From the NCBI GenBank assembly GCA_002413745.1, contig DHXP01000001.1, positions 1 to 41,551 of the forward strand: a stretch of DNA of 41,551 nucleotides, written 5' to 3'. Shown piece after piece: positions 1-9,933 of this stretch. This stretch comes from Flavobacterium sp. UBA5153 (GTDB taxonomy: Bacteria > Bacteroidota > Bacteroidia > Flavobacteriales > Flavobacteriaceae). The notes under the pieces are model-generated. The model was not told where the DNA came from, searched no databases, and saw only the letters and a list, made by a program, of their open reading frames with translations. Made by a program: the position numbers and the translations under genes. Position 1 is the first letter of the stretch, and every line of letters begins with the position of its first letter.

Positions 1-42
1 GTTTTTCAGCAGACCCTAAATAAATGGGCAACGCACTTTGTC

Positions 43-80
43 CATCGTCCCTCGACTGCGCTCGGGATGACGCGCTTAGG
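43..80. repeat. Dispersed GC-rich repeat, copy 1
   Basis: The only clear feature in the 92 bases left of hsdR. It contains CCCTCGACTGCGCTCGGGAT followed by GACGCGCT. A diverged copy lies at 17897-17940 inside a coding region, and shorter relatives occur near 11303 and 14251. Such short GC-rich repeats are common between flavobacterial genes. Function unknown. Confidence 0.7.
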
Positions 81-92
81 ATAACAGCTCAG

Positions 93-3000
93 TTAAGCAT
101 AACCCGCATTTCCATTGACCTGATTGATTACCCTGATGATGGTTTCAAATTTATCTTCTTCCGGGAATATTCCAAAAACGCCTTGATCGTGTTGTTCATT
201 AAAAGGAGATTGCGTCAGCAATTGTTTTTCAATAACTCCTTTTTGGTTGAGGTAGGTTATGATTTTTTGAATGAACGTAATTTGGTTGGCATTCAAATTC
301 CCTTTGGAGATAAAATCAGCAAATAACTGATTGGTTACTTCAATATCTAAACCAACAATATTACGGACAAACTTTCCTAATGGTTGCTCACCGTATTCTT
401 TGATAAAACGGTCTTTGCTTTCCAATGCTTCTTTCAGTAAAAACAGTTCCAATACTTCCAATTCCTTGGAAGTGATAGGCAAGTTTTTATACAATTTGTC
501 AATTACCAGATGCGATCTGTTTTTTCTAATAAAGGCTTCTACACGGTCTTTGTAGCTTTTCAGACTGGTATAGGTTCCCATAACATCCACTTCTTTTACC
601 TGGTCTAAAAGGAGTACATCCGTGAAGTCCGTGTAAACCGGGGTTTCTTTGTCTTCATCTTTAAGGAACTGTATTAAGCTGCGCAATTCCGTTCTTATTT
701 TTTCTAATTCCGTGATGGTTATGGTTGGCCAAAAGCCGTCTTTTTTGATTTGCTCGATTAACGTGATTTTGGCGTAAACTGCCGGAATATTTCTTTTGGT
801 GAATAGCAGTTGTGCAATGGTAACTATATTTGAAATCAAGCCTTGCTGTGCTTTTGACTGATTGATTAATGCCAGTTGTAATTTTCCTATCAGTACATCA
901 AAACGCTTTGCCAGTTCGTCGGTGTCTTCTTTATAGGAAACCAGATGGGACAGGTTGTTTTTGATGTCTAAAACAGCGCTATTGGTCAAATTATTCCATC
1001 GGTTTCTTGCTTTGTATTCCATTACATATTTCCAATGCTTCCTTACTTCAAAACGATTTTCATCTAAAACCTGAATTGTTTTTTGCAAATCATCCTTGAT
1101 TAGCGAACAGTAGTTTTCCTCTTCTTCCGTTGGATTTTGATTGTTGTAGATTGCCATTACAATATCCAGCTTGGTTTCAAATATCAACTGCGACAATGAT
1201 TTTGTGGCTTTGGGAGTAAATCCATCCGGGAATTCATCGAAGAACTCAAAGTTGGCGCAGATATCAAAAATCAGGAAAAATTCTTTGTCTTTGCCGTTTC
1301 CGAAAAGGTTCTTGCACAATCTTGTTCCGCGACCAATCATCTGCCAATATTTAGCAAAGGATTTCACTTCTTTGAAAAACACTAAATTCAATACCTTTGG
1401 TGCATCTACACCCGTATCCATCATATCGACCGATACAGCGATTTGCGGGTCTTTTTCGTCACCTTTATCAAAACAGAATTTTTCCAATAAATCTTGTGCT
1501 TTGTCCTCGTAGTTGTCAATTACTCTTAAAAAGTTACCGCCTAAATCGGGATAATTTTTATTGAAACGTTCTTCTATGAAAACGGCGTGACGGTGGTTTT
1601 TAGCAAAAATGATGGTTTTTCCCAACTTATCTTCGCCTTCCACTTTTTGGCCGTAGTTCATCAGGTAATCTAAAACGGTATCTGCAGTATTGTTGTTGAA
1701 CAGAAAAGTATTGATTTTACTTTTGTCTATTTCCGGAATTCCTGTAGGTTCGCCGTCTTCGGGAATTCCAAAAATTTCCTCGTAATGTCGTTTGTCTTTT
1801 TCGGAAAGTTCGGCGTATTTAATACCTTCTCTCGGGAATTTTACCGGTACCGTTATGGCTTTTGGCGGTACCAAATATTTGGCATCTACCGCTTCATTGA
1901 GTTCATAGGCAAAGGTTGGATTGTCATCTTCAATTTCAAAGAGCGAATATGTATTTCGGTCAATATCTTTTTTTGGTGTTGCCGTGAGTCCGATCAGGAT
2001 GCTGTCGAAATAACTGAAAATCGCCTGGTATTTTTGATAGACTGAACGGTGCGCTTCGTCAATAATAATCACATCAAAATGTCCAATGCCATACAATCGC
2101 CCATCTTCATTTTTGAGACTGTCGATTTTATTCATTATCGTTGGATAGGTCGAAAATACCACACGAGTTCCATTATCTTCTTTTTCCTTGGTTAAGTCAA
2201 TTGCAGATAAATGAGGGAGGTATTCTTTGAAGGCGTTTTTGGCTTGAGATACTAATGCGTTTCTATCTGCCAGAAACAAGATTCGTTTTGCCCAATTGCA
2301 TTTGGTAAACATATCCACGATTGCAGCTGCCGTTCTTGTTTTACCACTACCCGTTGCCATCACCAATAGCACTTTTCGGCTTTTCCCTTTTAGTTGGTGT
2401 TGGTTTGTCGTCACCAATGTTTCTGCCACCCGTTGAATGGCCAACAATTGGTATGGTCTTTCGACAATAGCCGTGTTTACCCGAAATGCCCTTAGGTCTT
2501 TTCTGGAAAAACGTCTTTCTATTGCCAGTTGTAACTCTTCTTTGGTGTAAAAACCTTGTACTTTCCTGTCTGGATAAAAGGTATCGTCCCAAAGGTGGGT
2601 TTCAAAGCCATTGCTGTAAAAAATAATTGGTCGTTGCCCCGTACTTTTTTCTAAACAATCGGCGTATAGGCTGGCTTGGTGTTTTCCTTTGTGTGCATCG
2701 TGCAAGGTGCTTTTGGCTTCAACAACTGCCAGTGGCAACCCATTATCTCCCCATAGCACATAATCAACATATCCTTTTCCGGAAGGATTGGTCGATAGGG
2801 GCATTCCTGCCACTTCAAACTCTTTTTCTTTTCCTTCTCTCAAATTATCCCAACCCGCTTCGCGCAATAGTAAATCAATGAGCAGTTTGCGTGTTTCTTG
2901 TTCCGAAGTTAATTCGGGAATGGCTTGTTCTACGGTTGTTTCCTGAAAACGAATTTCTTTACGTTCTGCAATGAGCTGTAATTGTTCTTCCAATTGCCGG

Positions 3001-3548
3001 CGCAAGCCGTCGTTTTCTTCGGCTAATCTTTCTTGTGTTTTTAACGCTTTTTGTGCTTCGGAACGTTCCTGTTCCAGTTTTTCGGCGAGTTCCTGAAGTT
3101 GCTTGGCGTTTTTATCATTGGTATCTCCGTAGGGAATTATTCGTTCATCAAACTCGGGAATGTCGGGATTGTTCTCGCTGTAGTATTTGCTTAGAAAAGA
3201 CAGAAAGCGAAAACTGTTTTTTAAGGAATGTAAAGCATCCAAAGCTTTTACGGTTTTGCCGTGTGCGGCATTGTTTCCGTTGAGGCGCACGATATCCAGT
3301 TCGACCAACATACTTGGTTTTAGTATGTTTTTGAAGCTCTCGTTGTGGAGTAAGGCACCTAATTTAGTATCATAGGGCAATTCTAAATCTTCATCATTTT
3401 TATACAACCAAAACAAAGTTTTCTCCAACGCACTGCGACACAACAAGGCTGCATAACGTGGTGCCGTGAAGGTGTGTTTTTCGGCATCTGCAATCTCACG
3501 ATAGATTTCTGGGAATTCCTGTTGAAGAAAGGTAAAGTTGCTTTGCAT
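93..3548 (-). CDS. hsdR: Type I restriction enzyme R subunit, EcoEI-like with N-terminal DUF4145
   Basis: This is the ATP-dependent translocase and endonuclease subunit of a type I restriction system. At 1151 aa it appears complete. Residues about 1-120 resemble DUF4145, followed by a charged coiled coil (about 145-200). The nuclease domain carries VDYVLWG and VVEAKS near 265-278. Superfamily 2 helicase motifs follow: MATGSGKTR near 398, IIDEAHR near 496, then GLTATPK, with GRGTRL further on. The C-terminal part fits the EcoEI R family. It is the last gene of the minus-strand defence run, 43 bases after the AlbA_2 gene, and probably works with the hsdM and hsdS about 6-10 kb upstream. The separation is unusual for a type I operon and reflects inserted defence genes. 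No clear Shine-Dalgarno site, as is usual in Bacteroidota. Confidence 0.95.
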   Translation of the reverse strand: MQSNFTFLQQEFPEIYREIADAEKHTFTAPRYAALLCRSALEKTLFWLYKNDEDLELPYDTKLGALLHNESFKNILKPSMLVELDIVRLNGNNAAHGKTVKALDALHSLKNSFRFLSFLSKYYSENNPDIPEFDERIIPYGDTNDKNAKQLQELAEKLEQERSEAQKALKTQERLAEENDGLRRQLEEQLQLIAERKEIRFQETTVEQAIPELTSEQETRKLLIDLLLREAGWDNLREGKEKEFEVAGMPLSTNPSGKGYVDYVLWGDNGLPLAVVEAKSTLHDAHKGKHQASLYADCLEKSTGQRPIIFYSNGFETHLWDDTFYPDRKVQGFYTKEELQLAIERRFSRKDLRAFRVNTAIVERPYQLLAIQRVAETLVTTNQHQLKGKSRKVLLVMATGSGKTRTAAAIVDMFTKCNWAKRILFLADRNALVSQAKNAFKEYLPHLSAIDLTKEKEDNGTRVVFSTYPTIMNKIDSLKNEDGRLYGIGHFDVIIIDEAHRSVYQKYQAIFSYFDSILIGLTATPKKDIDRNTYSLFEIEDDNPTFAYELNEAVDAKYLVPPKAITVPVKFPREGIKYAELSEKDKRHYEEIFGIPEDGEPTGIPEIDKSKINTFLFNNNTADTVLDYLMNYGQKVEGEDKLGKTIIFAKNHRHAVFIEERFNKNYPDLGGNFLRVIDNYEDKAQDLLEKFCFDKGDEKDPQIAVSVDMMDTGVDAPKVLNLVFFKEVKSFAKYWQMIGRGTRLCKNLFGNGKDKEFFLIFDICANFEFFDEFPDGFTPKATKSLSQLIFETKLDIVMAIYNNQNPTEEEENYCSLIKDDLQKTIQVLDENRFEVRKHWKYVMEYKARNRWNNLTNSAVLDIKNNLSHLVSYKEDTDELAKRFDVLIGKLQLALINQSKAQQGLISNIVTIAQLLFTKRNIPAVYAKITLIEQIKKDGFWPTITITELEKIRTELRSLIQFLKDEDKETPVYTDFTDVLLLDQVKEVDVMGTYTSLKSYKDRVEAFIRKNRSHLVIDKLYKNLPITSKELEVLELFLLKEALESKDRFIKEYGEQPLGKFVRNIVGLDIEVTNQLFADFISKGNLNANQITFIQKIITYLNQKGVIEKQLLTQSPFNEQHDQGVFGIFPEEDKFETIIRVINQVNGNAGYA

Positions 3549-3591
3549 ATTTTTTTATTGATGCGTCTAAAATACTACATTATTTTTGATT

Positions 3592-5352
3592 TTACTGAGT
3601 TATCAGTTTATGAAGTATTTCTCCCTGAATGGTGCGTTTGTATTTTTGGTCTTTATGAGTTGGTTTTTCCGGAATGGTCAATTCTATCCATCCCAAATTT
3701 ACCAATGGGTTTAAATATTTTTCTCGGTTAAAACTATGATTTGTGAGTCCAATATGTTCCAATATTTCTACTCTTCTTTTTGCTTCGGTCAGGAAATTAA
3801 GAATTGCTAAAACCTTGTCATTAAGATTGCTTTCTATGATTTCAATAGCTCGTTTACTAGCTCCGACAGTAGCTCCGACAGCGATATCTTTAAAATCGCT
3901 ATTTTTCTTTATTTTATTGGGCTCAGCTCCGACAGTAGCTTGGTCACTAGCTAGGTTAGTAGCTCCGTTAGTAATGCTTTCAAAATTTACATTTTCCTTG
4001 ATTTCATTGGGATTAGCTAGGTTAGTAGCTACGTCGTTCCTGTTTTTTAAATAACGACTAAGCTCTTCCAAATTTGTAAACAAAATATCTTTTTTATCGA
4101 CTTTAATTATTTGTTCTTTTGCTTGTAACACCGAAAGGAAATAGGTGCTTTGTTCGTCTGTTTCAAAAATAGGTTCCGGTGAATTATTTTCCCTCATAGC
4201 GTTTCTTATGGTAGGAAAACCCGTGCCACGTCCTTCGGTCAGGTGTAGCTCTTTGAGTAAATCGCCAATGCGGCGGTTGCGGTAATCGCGTGCCACGATG
4301 CGTTTATTTTGTTTTAATATTTGTGCATCTACTGGTGGAACCGGACCAGGGAAACTGAGAATTTCTATTCTGTCCGGCCATAATTGGACCTCAATAGGTT
4401 TGTCCATTTCATAGCTTTTATGATATACCGCATTGGACAAAGCCTCTTCTATGGCTTCGTAAGGAAAATTAAAATGGCGGTTAGCTTCTGCTTTATGGGC
4501 TACTTTTTCGACTGCTTCTTCGATGATATTGTTTTTGAAATAGTCTAAGACGGCTCTTAGTTGATGATGAATGGGGCCTTTGAAATACTTTTCGGAGAAA
4601 TTTTTACCGGTTTTGTCTTTGTGAATGACCAATTCAATCCAGGAACGTTCGAGAAACTTCTCCGGATTTCGAGAAAAAAATAACAGTCCCACATTTAACG
4701 GACGCAATGCCTCTTTTGGACCATTTACAATTTTCATATTGAGACACAAATCGGCAAAAGGAATTTGCTTGCTTTCTTCGTATAAATCGCTTTTTACTTC
4801 CTGAAGAAACGCTTGAATTAATCCTAAATCTAAATCGTCAATGGTTGCTTTGCCGTTTATTCTGTCGTCAAAAGGAATTCGTGCTGTCAGTTCTTGTAAT
4901 CGTCTTAAATTATCATCCTTGGCAATGATGCTGCGGGAGCCAAAACGAATATAAGGATAGCGTTGTGCTCCTTTTCCTTGCGTGATTGGCGCAGTATAAG
5001 GGCGATTGTCACCGGCAGGACACCATAACACTAAAATGTGTTGTCCTTGCAGGACATAAGGTTGTATTAAAGGGAAATAATTGGGAAGCAGTTGATAGGC
5101 AAGGGTCAAGACTTCGCCTTGAATTTTGTCCAGACTTTCGGGAGTTAAACCAGCAGGAGGGAGGATAGGTCTTCCATCCTTTTCTGCAATGCCCACAATG
5201 ATGTAGCCACTGCCCCAATTGTTGATGTCATTGGCAAAGGCACAAATAGTATGCACAATTTCTTCGGGATTCCAGCCTTGTTTGAATTCAAGACGTTCCC
5301 ATTCTATAGATTGTCCGTTGACTAAATCGTTTATGTTTATTGGTAATGCCAT
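3592..5352 (-). CDS. AlbA_2 (Schlafen-type) ATP-binding protein
   Basis: Putative nucleic-acid-binding ATPase or regulator, 586 aa. The N-terminus (about 15-65: WERLEFKQGW, FANDINNWGSGYIIVGI) matches the AlbA_2/divergent AAA-4 family. A GHKL-like HATPase_c_4 region follows (EEALSNAVYHKSY and DRIEILSFPGP at about 300-345; GRGTGFPTIRNA at about 378-390). The C-terminus (about 525-585) looks like a winged helix. Such genes are often found inside type I restriction loci, where their job is not settled; defence accessory or transcription regulator are both possible. The linker at about 440-500 contains an imperfect duplicated peptide (see 3855-4035). It lies 43 bases upstream of hsdR and is probably co-transcribed with it. 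Confidence 0.85.
   Translation of the reverse strand: MALPININDLVNGQSIEWERLEFKQGWNPEEIVHTICAFANDINNWGSGYIIVGIAEKDGRPILPPAGLTPESLDKIQGEVLTLAYQLLPNYFPLIQPYVLQGQHILVLWCPAGDNRPYTAPITQGKGAQRYPYIRFGSRSIIAKDDNLRRLQELTARIPFDDRINGKATIDDLDLGLIQAFLQEVKSDLYEESKQIPFADLCLNMKIVNGPKEALRPLNVGLLFFSRNPEKFLERSWIELVIHKDKTGKNFSEKYFKGPIHHQLRAVLDYFKNNIIEEAVEKVAHKAEANRHFNFPYEAIEEALSNAVYHKSYEMDKPIEVQLWPDRIEILSFPGPVPPVDAQILKQNKRIVARDYRNRRIGDLLKELHLTEGRGTGFPTIRNAMRENNSPEPIFETDEQSTYFLSVLQAKEQIIKVDKKDILFTNLEELSRYLKNRNDVATNLANPNEIKENVNFESITNGATNLASDQATVGAEPNKIKKNSDFKDIAVGATVGASKRAIEIIESNLNDKVLAILNFLTEAKRRVEILEHIGLTNHSFNREKYLNPLVNLGWIELTIPEKPTHKDQKYKRTIQGEILHKLITQ
3855..4035 (-). repeat. In-frame internal repeat in the AlbA_2 protein linker
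   Basis: The linker between the ATPase-like and winged-helix parts encodes two related units, NEIKENVNFESITNGATNLA and NKIKKNSDFKDIAVGATVGA, joined by similar ATNLA/ATVGA steps. At DNA level CTCCGACAGTAGCT-type segments recur. It is an unstructured, duplication-built linker that may vary in copy number between strains. Confidence 0.75.
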
Positions 5353-5446
5353 ATTATTATAATGCTTTAAAATAATAATCTATAACTCAAAATTAATACA
5401 ATATACATTACTCTTGAATAAGATTAAAAGCTAATCGTGTTTATTT

Positions 5447-8400
5447 TTATTTTCTTTTATGATTTATTCTGAAATCATTTTCAAGTACCGAAACTGATGA
5501 TATATAATTTTTATCTTCCAATATTTTTAAAAGTTGCCTATTTTCTTCACTTTTTGGAATTCTTGCTTTTGAACTAGTATCCGTTATTGGAGAATAAATA
5601 CCACCTAAGCTTTTCAGAAAAGGTTCTAGATATGAAATATTGTATTTGCTTGAATTTTTAATAAATAGTTTTATCCTATCTATTACAGGTATATTAGTGC
5701 TTGAAATGATAGCATTTAAGACTGTATCACTTACAACAAAAGAATTGTCAACAAGCAAAATTGAGCTTAATAGTCTTAAATTGTTATTTGTGATAATTGT
5801 TTCTTCGGCACAATAATTTAGAATTTGCAATTTTTCAGAATTATTCAGCATTGTAGATTTTAGGACTAATTCTAAATCGTTACTATCAAATGTAATTTGG
5901 TCTAGGATCTTAAAATATTCGCTTTTCCGTTTTTCAAATAGTGATATATTCAAGCCATTCAAATTTTCCTTTAAGGAAACAAAGCTTTTTAATATTGGAT
6001 TTATACAATTATTGTTTATCAATGATTTGATCTTGTTTTCAGATAAATTTTCAAAATTCAAATCACTATACCACCATGAATTTGATTTAGTAATTAAATC
6101 ATATGATTGATCAGTTATTTCATTTGATTGAATTAGTTTTTTCCAAAAATCTTTATAAACATCTGTTTCTTTAGGGATTTTTACTTTTGATAATTCCTCA
6201 GCATTTTCAAGAATATTAATAAAATTGATAGTAGATGCTGAAATTTCGTTTTCAATTAATTCATCTTCTTCCTGCTCCGTATTTTGACTATTATAAACAT
6301 GTAGCAAATTTTCCCAAGAAGATACCAATTTGTTTTTCTCAAGTAAAACAGGGTACAATCCCGAATGATTAACTTTTGAGAGTTTTACAATTTTGGTTTC
6401 TACTTGTGAGATGATTGATGTTTTATTATTTATTTCTAAATCTTTATTGTTTAATAATTCAACAAGAGATTCTTCTTTTTCATTAATATTACTTGAAATT
6501 TTCAGATAAATATCTTCAATGTATTTATTGATGTTTTTCTCAATATATTCAATTAATTGATCTGCTTTCGAATTCTTTATTGAAGAGAAGTTAGAATTGT
6601 CAAATTCTACCTGATTGAATTCTCCATATTTTTTAATTATAGAAGCAATCATTCCGATATTAAGCTCATAGTGATTTTTCTCATATATGAAATTCAGCAT
6701 TTCATCTGGTGAATTTTCAAAATCAATTTCATTAAAATTTAATCCTAATTCTACGATAACTTTTTTAAGTTTCGGATAGTTATTTGTGATATTTAAAAAT
6801 AGAGGATTGGATATGATTACTTTCTTGAATGTGGATTGTTTAGCAATATTTAGTATAGCGTTTATGTCTCCGGATTCTATGATGCTTTTAAAAATATCTT
6901 GTTTTAAATTTTCCAAAAAATCAGGATTAGATTCGATGAATCCCCATATATTATACCATTTGTTACAAAGTAATTTTATAAAGTCTTCCTGCTTTTGAGA
7001 AATTTCAAAATATCCTTTAATAAATTCAACAGACTCTTTTGATTCATCTTTAAGTTTGTTAAAAATGGCTTCAATCTGTATGTTATAATTACTGGAATGT
7101 ATAAGTAAATAATCTAAGAGATCAAAATTCAGTATATATTCCGTTTGAAAATCGAAAGGGTTTATCTTAGGAATTAATTTTTCAATTTTTGAAAGCTTGT
7201 AGTCAAAAGGTTGTCTGTTACCATTCTTAATATTGATATAGAATTGATAATCTGAACGAGTAATACTTTCTTCGTGAAATAAGGAAATATAATCTGTATA
7301 ATCTTCCGCGATATAACCATTTCTCAATAAAATTAGTATAAGATTTCTATTAAGGTTTTCACTTATCTCGATTTCAGATGATTGGTTAGATATTAGTAAT
7401 TCCGATATTTTGAAGTTCCTTACTGTTTGCTTTTGTTTTTCTAATTCCTGTATTTTATTTTTTAAAGCATTGATTTTACCGTTTTTAATTTCAATAATCT
7501 CCTTTTCTCTGTCAAGATATAATCTTGAAGGATTCACCAATTTTTCTATTTCTGTAAACTCAAAATCATGTTGTTTTACTTGTATAGAATCTCTTCTGTA
7601 ATAACTGTCATATACCATCTGATTATATGAGAAATTATTAGCTTTTAGGTATTCAAAATTTTGGTTTTCAACAATTTCTTCTATTGAGATATTCGTTTGA
7701 TTTACAAGGAAAGATTGAAATCCAGGTAATTTTTCAATGATTCGGGCAACATACAAAAGGCGAAGGTCTTTAGTATTATCTAAATAAACATTTTCAAATA
7801 CAAGAATCTGTCCTTTATATACTTCAGTTTTGCTTTCGATTTCACTAATTATTTTTTTTATGTAGTTAGTTTTAGAAGAAAATATATTGTAAAGATCTCC
7901 TTCGTTACAACTCAATTTCATGAAATCGTTTGGATAAATATTCTTATAAGTAAGAATGGCGAACAATTTATCATGGATTAAATTTTCATTGAGTTTTTCT
8001 TTATACAAATAGAATTCATTTGATATGTTATGAAGTAATCGCATGTCATCAATAAAGAATGAAATATCTTCAATTAAATTATCGCTTAGTTTGTATTGAA
8101 GCTGGTTTCTTTTCTTGAATAATATCTCACTTGAATTCGAAGAATTGATAACCGGAATAACTGGGATAATAAAATCAAAAAATTTTGTACGTTCTTTATC
8201 CGTAAACATATCATCCCTTACTGCATAGACAAAGGTGATTTCTTTTTTCTTGGTTTTTTCGGAATTGTTTAGCAGTAGGTTGACTTCTCTTAATTTAGTA
8301 AATATTTCAGTTTCCTGAAACCTGTCTAAATCTTCAATTATAATAACATTATATGGACAAACTGTGAAAAAGTAAAGTATCTCATCAATGTGATGATTAA

Positions 8401-9148
8401 GAATAGACTTATTCAAATTTTCTCCGATACTAATTTCGGCATTCTGAAATTTAAGTTTATTGACAGTAATGGCACTTAAAATTCTAACTGATTTCCGAAT
8501 TATAAAGAAGACACCCAATGCAATTATTAATATTTCACCATAATGAATAATGTCGCATATAGTGCTGTTGATTGCAATATCTTTAAAGACACTTTGGATG
8601 AAATAAGGGTTGAAATAGTTATAAATGGCGACTAAAAATAATAGATAACCGAATGAATAAAGGGTTAATTCAATAGTGCTATAACTTTTTATTTTTTTAA
8701 ACCTTGAATCAGGTATTTTTTCATCTTTTTCATGATAAAAAATTTGTTCAAGTATGCTTATTTCAATTAGCCTTAACAGTTCCGTTTTATCGACTTCAAT
8801 TTTATTACCTTTTTCATCGAATTGAGATTTTTCTTCTTTGAATGTTGCCAAAGAAATATTAAGGAATTTTAAGTCATTTCCTTTATAATTTTTTTGAAAT
8901 GTTTTCAGAATACTACTTTTACCAGATCCATAAGGTCCTGTCAGAGCAATGTTTTTGATATCTTCCTTTTTTCTGTTTTTTAAAGCCCATAACAATGCTT
9001 TTGAATAATGCCCGTCTTCATCCCCATTATCAATAGGAGATAATGAAGAATATGTCATTTCATCTAATTTTGTTAAAGAATATTTGTAATGCAAAACTTC
9101 TAACCAAACTATTATTTTTTTTAGAAAAATGAGAAGCTTTTCTTTCAT
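5447..9148 (-). CDS. YobI/KAP-like membrane P-loop NTPase
   Basis: Large NTPase of 1233 aa. Walker A is GPYGSGKSS at about 71-79, and a strong Walker B (VIIIEDLDRF) lies near 270. Two hydrophobic segments sit between them (about 157-190 and 205-225), the insertion pattern of KAP NTPases. The roughly 900-residue C-terminal part is rich in Asn, Ile, Lys and Glu, without an obvious known domain, and could be a helical-repeat sensor. YobI/KAP-type proteins are frequent in defence islands and are thought to act at the inner membrane; phage sensing is an inference here. The gene is visibly more AT-rich than hsdR or hsdM, suggesting separate acquisition. It lies 94 bases upstream of the AlbA_2 gene, and its start is preceded by an hsdS gene fragment. 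Confidence 0.85.
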   Translation of the reverse strand: MKEKLLIFLKKIIVWLEVLHYKYSLTKLDEMTYSSLSPIDNGDEDGHYSKALLWALKNRKKEDIKNIALTGPYGSGKSSILKTFQKNYKGNDLKFLNISLATFKEEKSQFDEKGNKIEVDKTELLRLIEISILEQIFYHEKDEKIPDSRFKKIKSYSTIELTLYSFGYLLFLVAIYNYFNPYFIQSVFKDIAINSTICDIIHYGEILIIALGVFFIIRKSVRILSAITVNKLKFQNAEISIGENLNKSILNHHIDEILYFFTVCPYNVIIIEDLDRFQETEIFTKLREVNLLLNNSEKTKKKEITFVYAVRDDMFTDKERTKFFDFIIPVIPVINSSNSSEILFKKRNQLQYKLSDNLIEDISFFIDDMRLLHNISNEFYLYKEKLNENLIHDKLFAILTYKNIYPNDFMKLSCNEGDLYNIFSSKTNYIKKIISEIESKTEVYKGQILVFENVYLDNTKDLRLLYVARIIEKLPGFQSFLVNQTNISIEEIVENQNFEYLKANNFSYNQMVYDSYYRRDSIQVKQHDFEFTEIEKLVNPSRLYLDREKEIIEIKNGKINALKNKIQELEKQKQTVRNFKISELLISNQSSEIEISENLNRNLILILLRNGYIAEDYTDYISLFHEESITRSDYQFYINIKNGNRQPFDYKLSKIEKLIPKINPFDFQTEYILNFDLLDYLLIHSSNYNIQIEAIFNKLKDESKESVEFIKGYFEISQKQEDFIKLLCNKWYNIWGFIESNPDFLENLKQDIFKSIIESGDINAILNIAKQSTFKKVIISNPLFLNITNNYPKLKKVIVELGLNFNEIDFENSPDEMLNFIYEKNHYELNIGMIASIIKKYGEFNQVEFDNSNFSSIKNSKADQLIEYIEKNINKYIEDIYLKISSNINEKEESLVELLNNKDLEINNKTSIISQVETKIVKLSKVNHSGLYPVLLEKNKLVSSWENLLHVYNSQNTEQEEDELIENEISASTINFINILENAEELSKVKIPKETDVYKDFWKKLIQSNEITDQSYDLITKSNSWWYSDLNFENLSENKIKSLINNNCINPILKSFVSLKENLNGLNISLFEKRKSEYFKILDQITFDSNDLELVLKSTMLNNSEKLQILNYCAEETIITNNNLRLLSSILLVDNSFVVSDTVLNAIISSTNIPVIDRIKLFIKNSSKYNISYLEPFLKSLGGIYSPITDTSSKARIPKSEENRQLLKILEDKNYISSVSVLENDFRINHKRK

Positions 9149-9220
9149 GAATATTTTTGATTTATGTTAATATAAAAAATGATAATAGTCAAAGTTTTGA
9201 AATTTAAAATAGATTGATTT

Positions 9221-9313
9221 TTAATTTAACTCCCCCTTAAACACCTGTTGCAACAGTCCGTTAAACAAATCCTCGCTTTTTACCATTGTTTCTTGTGCTT
9301 GTTGTTTTTTGTA
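9221..9313 (-). pseudogene. hsdS 3'-end remnant (second copy)
   Basis: Read on the minus strand this encodes about 30 codons ending QQAQETMVKSEDLFNGLLQQ then VFKGELN and a stop. The intact hsdS ends QQAQEALVKSEDLFQGLLQ then RAFKGELN. By eye about 12 bases differ over some 91. An in-frame stop lies directly upstream, so nothing more of the gene remains. The sieB-like gene lies between this remnant and the intact hsdS end. Confidence 0.9.
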
Positions 9314-9339
9314 TTAAAAGCTGTTTTTTGACAATTTTT

Positions 9340-9921
9340 TTAATACCTCCAATTATTATTAACCCACTCAGGTCTGTTCTCTGAAATTAAATATTTTTCT
9401 TCCTCAGTAAGCTCTTCTTTTAAATCAAGATGCTCTAGTTTGATAATTTTTGAAATATACTTAGTCATTGACATAGAAACTTTTGTTCCATTTGCAATGA
9501 AGGAGTTCCCTAATTGTTTATTAAACCTTAAAATCCCTTTATCAATTAAGCCTGAAACGACTGTGTTATCATAGGGCATTGTAATTGAATTTTGACTTTG
9601 AATTGCAAATTCTCTCAACACTGCTTTTTCTTTAGGATCTAATTGTGTTAGGATTTGTTTGTATTCAGCTTTTAATTTTTTTAGCTTGTATTCAAAATGT
9701 AATTTGTTGAATATCCATATAATTAGATTTACTATTACAAGAACAGTAGAAAATAAAAAAGCCAAACCTACAAATCCTTCGTACGTTTGAAATTTATCCA
9801 AATGGAGTTTCTTTAAAATTTCTGATCCAGAAAAAATAAATACTCCCGTGACAATTGAAACAACAAGAAAAATCTTTGTTGGTAGCTTCGTTACATCAAA
9901 AAATGATTTAAAAAAATCCAT
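9340..9921 (-). CDS. SieB-like superinfection exclusion membrane protein
   Basis: A 193-aa protein with two hydrophobic segments near the N-terminus (about 14-32 and 48-72), then a charged cytoplasmic domain containing LDPKEKAVLREFAIQSQNS and SGLIDKGILRF. This layout fits the super-infection exclusion protein B family, which in phages and prophages blocks growth of other phages from the inner membrane. The gene begins 12 bases after hsdS ends and is probably co-transcribed. It lies between the intact hsdS 3' end and a second copy of that end (9221-9313), suggesting it arrived as a cassette. The family assignment rests on recalled motif resemblance. A generic two-TM defence effector is the alternative. 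Confidence 0.7.
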   Translation of the reverse strand: MDFFKSFFDVTKLPTKIFLVVSIVTGVFIFSGSEILKKLHLDKFQTYEGFVGLAFLFSTVLVIVNLIIWIFNKLHFEYKLKKLKAEYKQILTQLDPKEKAVLREFAIQSQNSITMPYDNTVVSGLIDKGILRFNKQLGNSFIANGTKVSMSMTKYISKIIKLEHLDLKEELTEEEKYLISENRPEWVNNNWRY

Positions 9922-9933
9922 AGTGTTTTGTTT

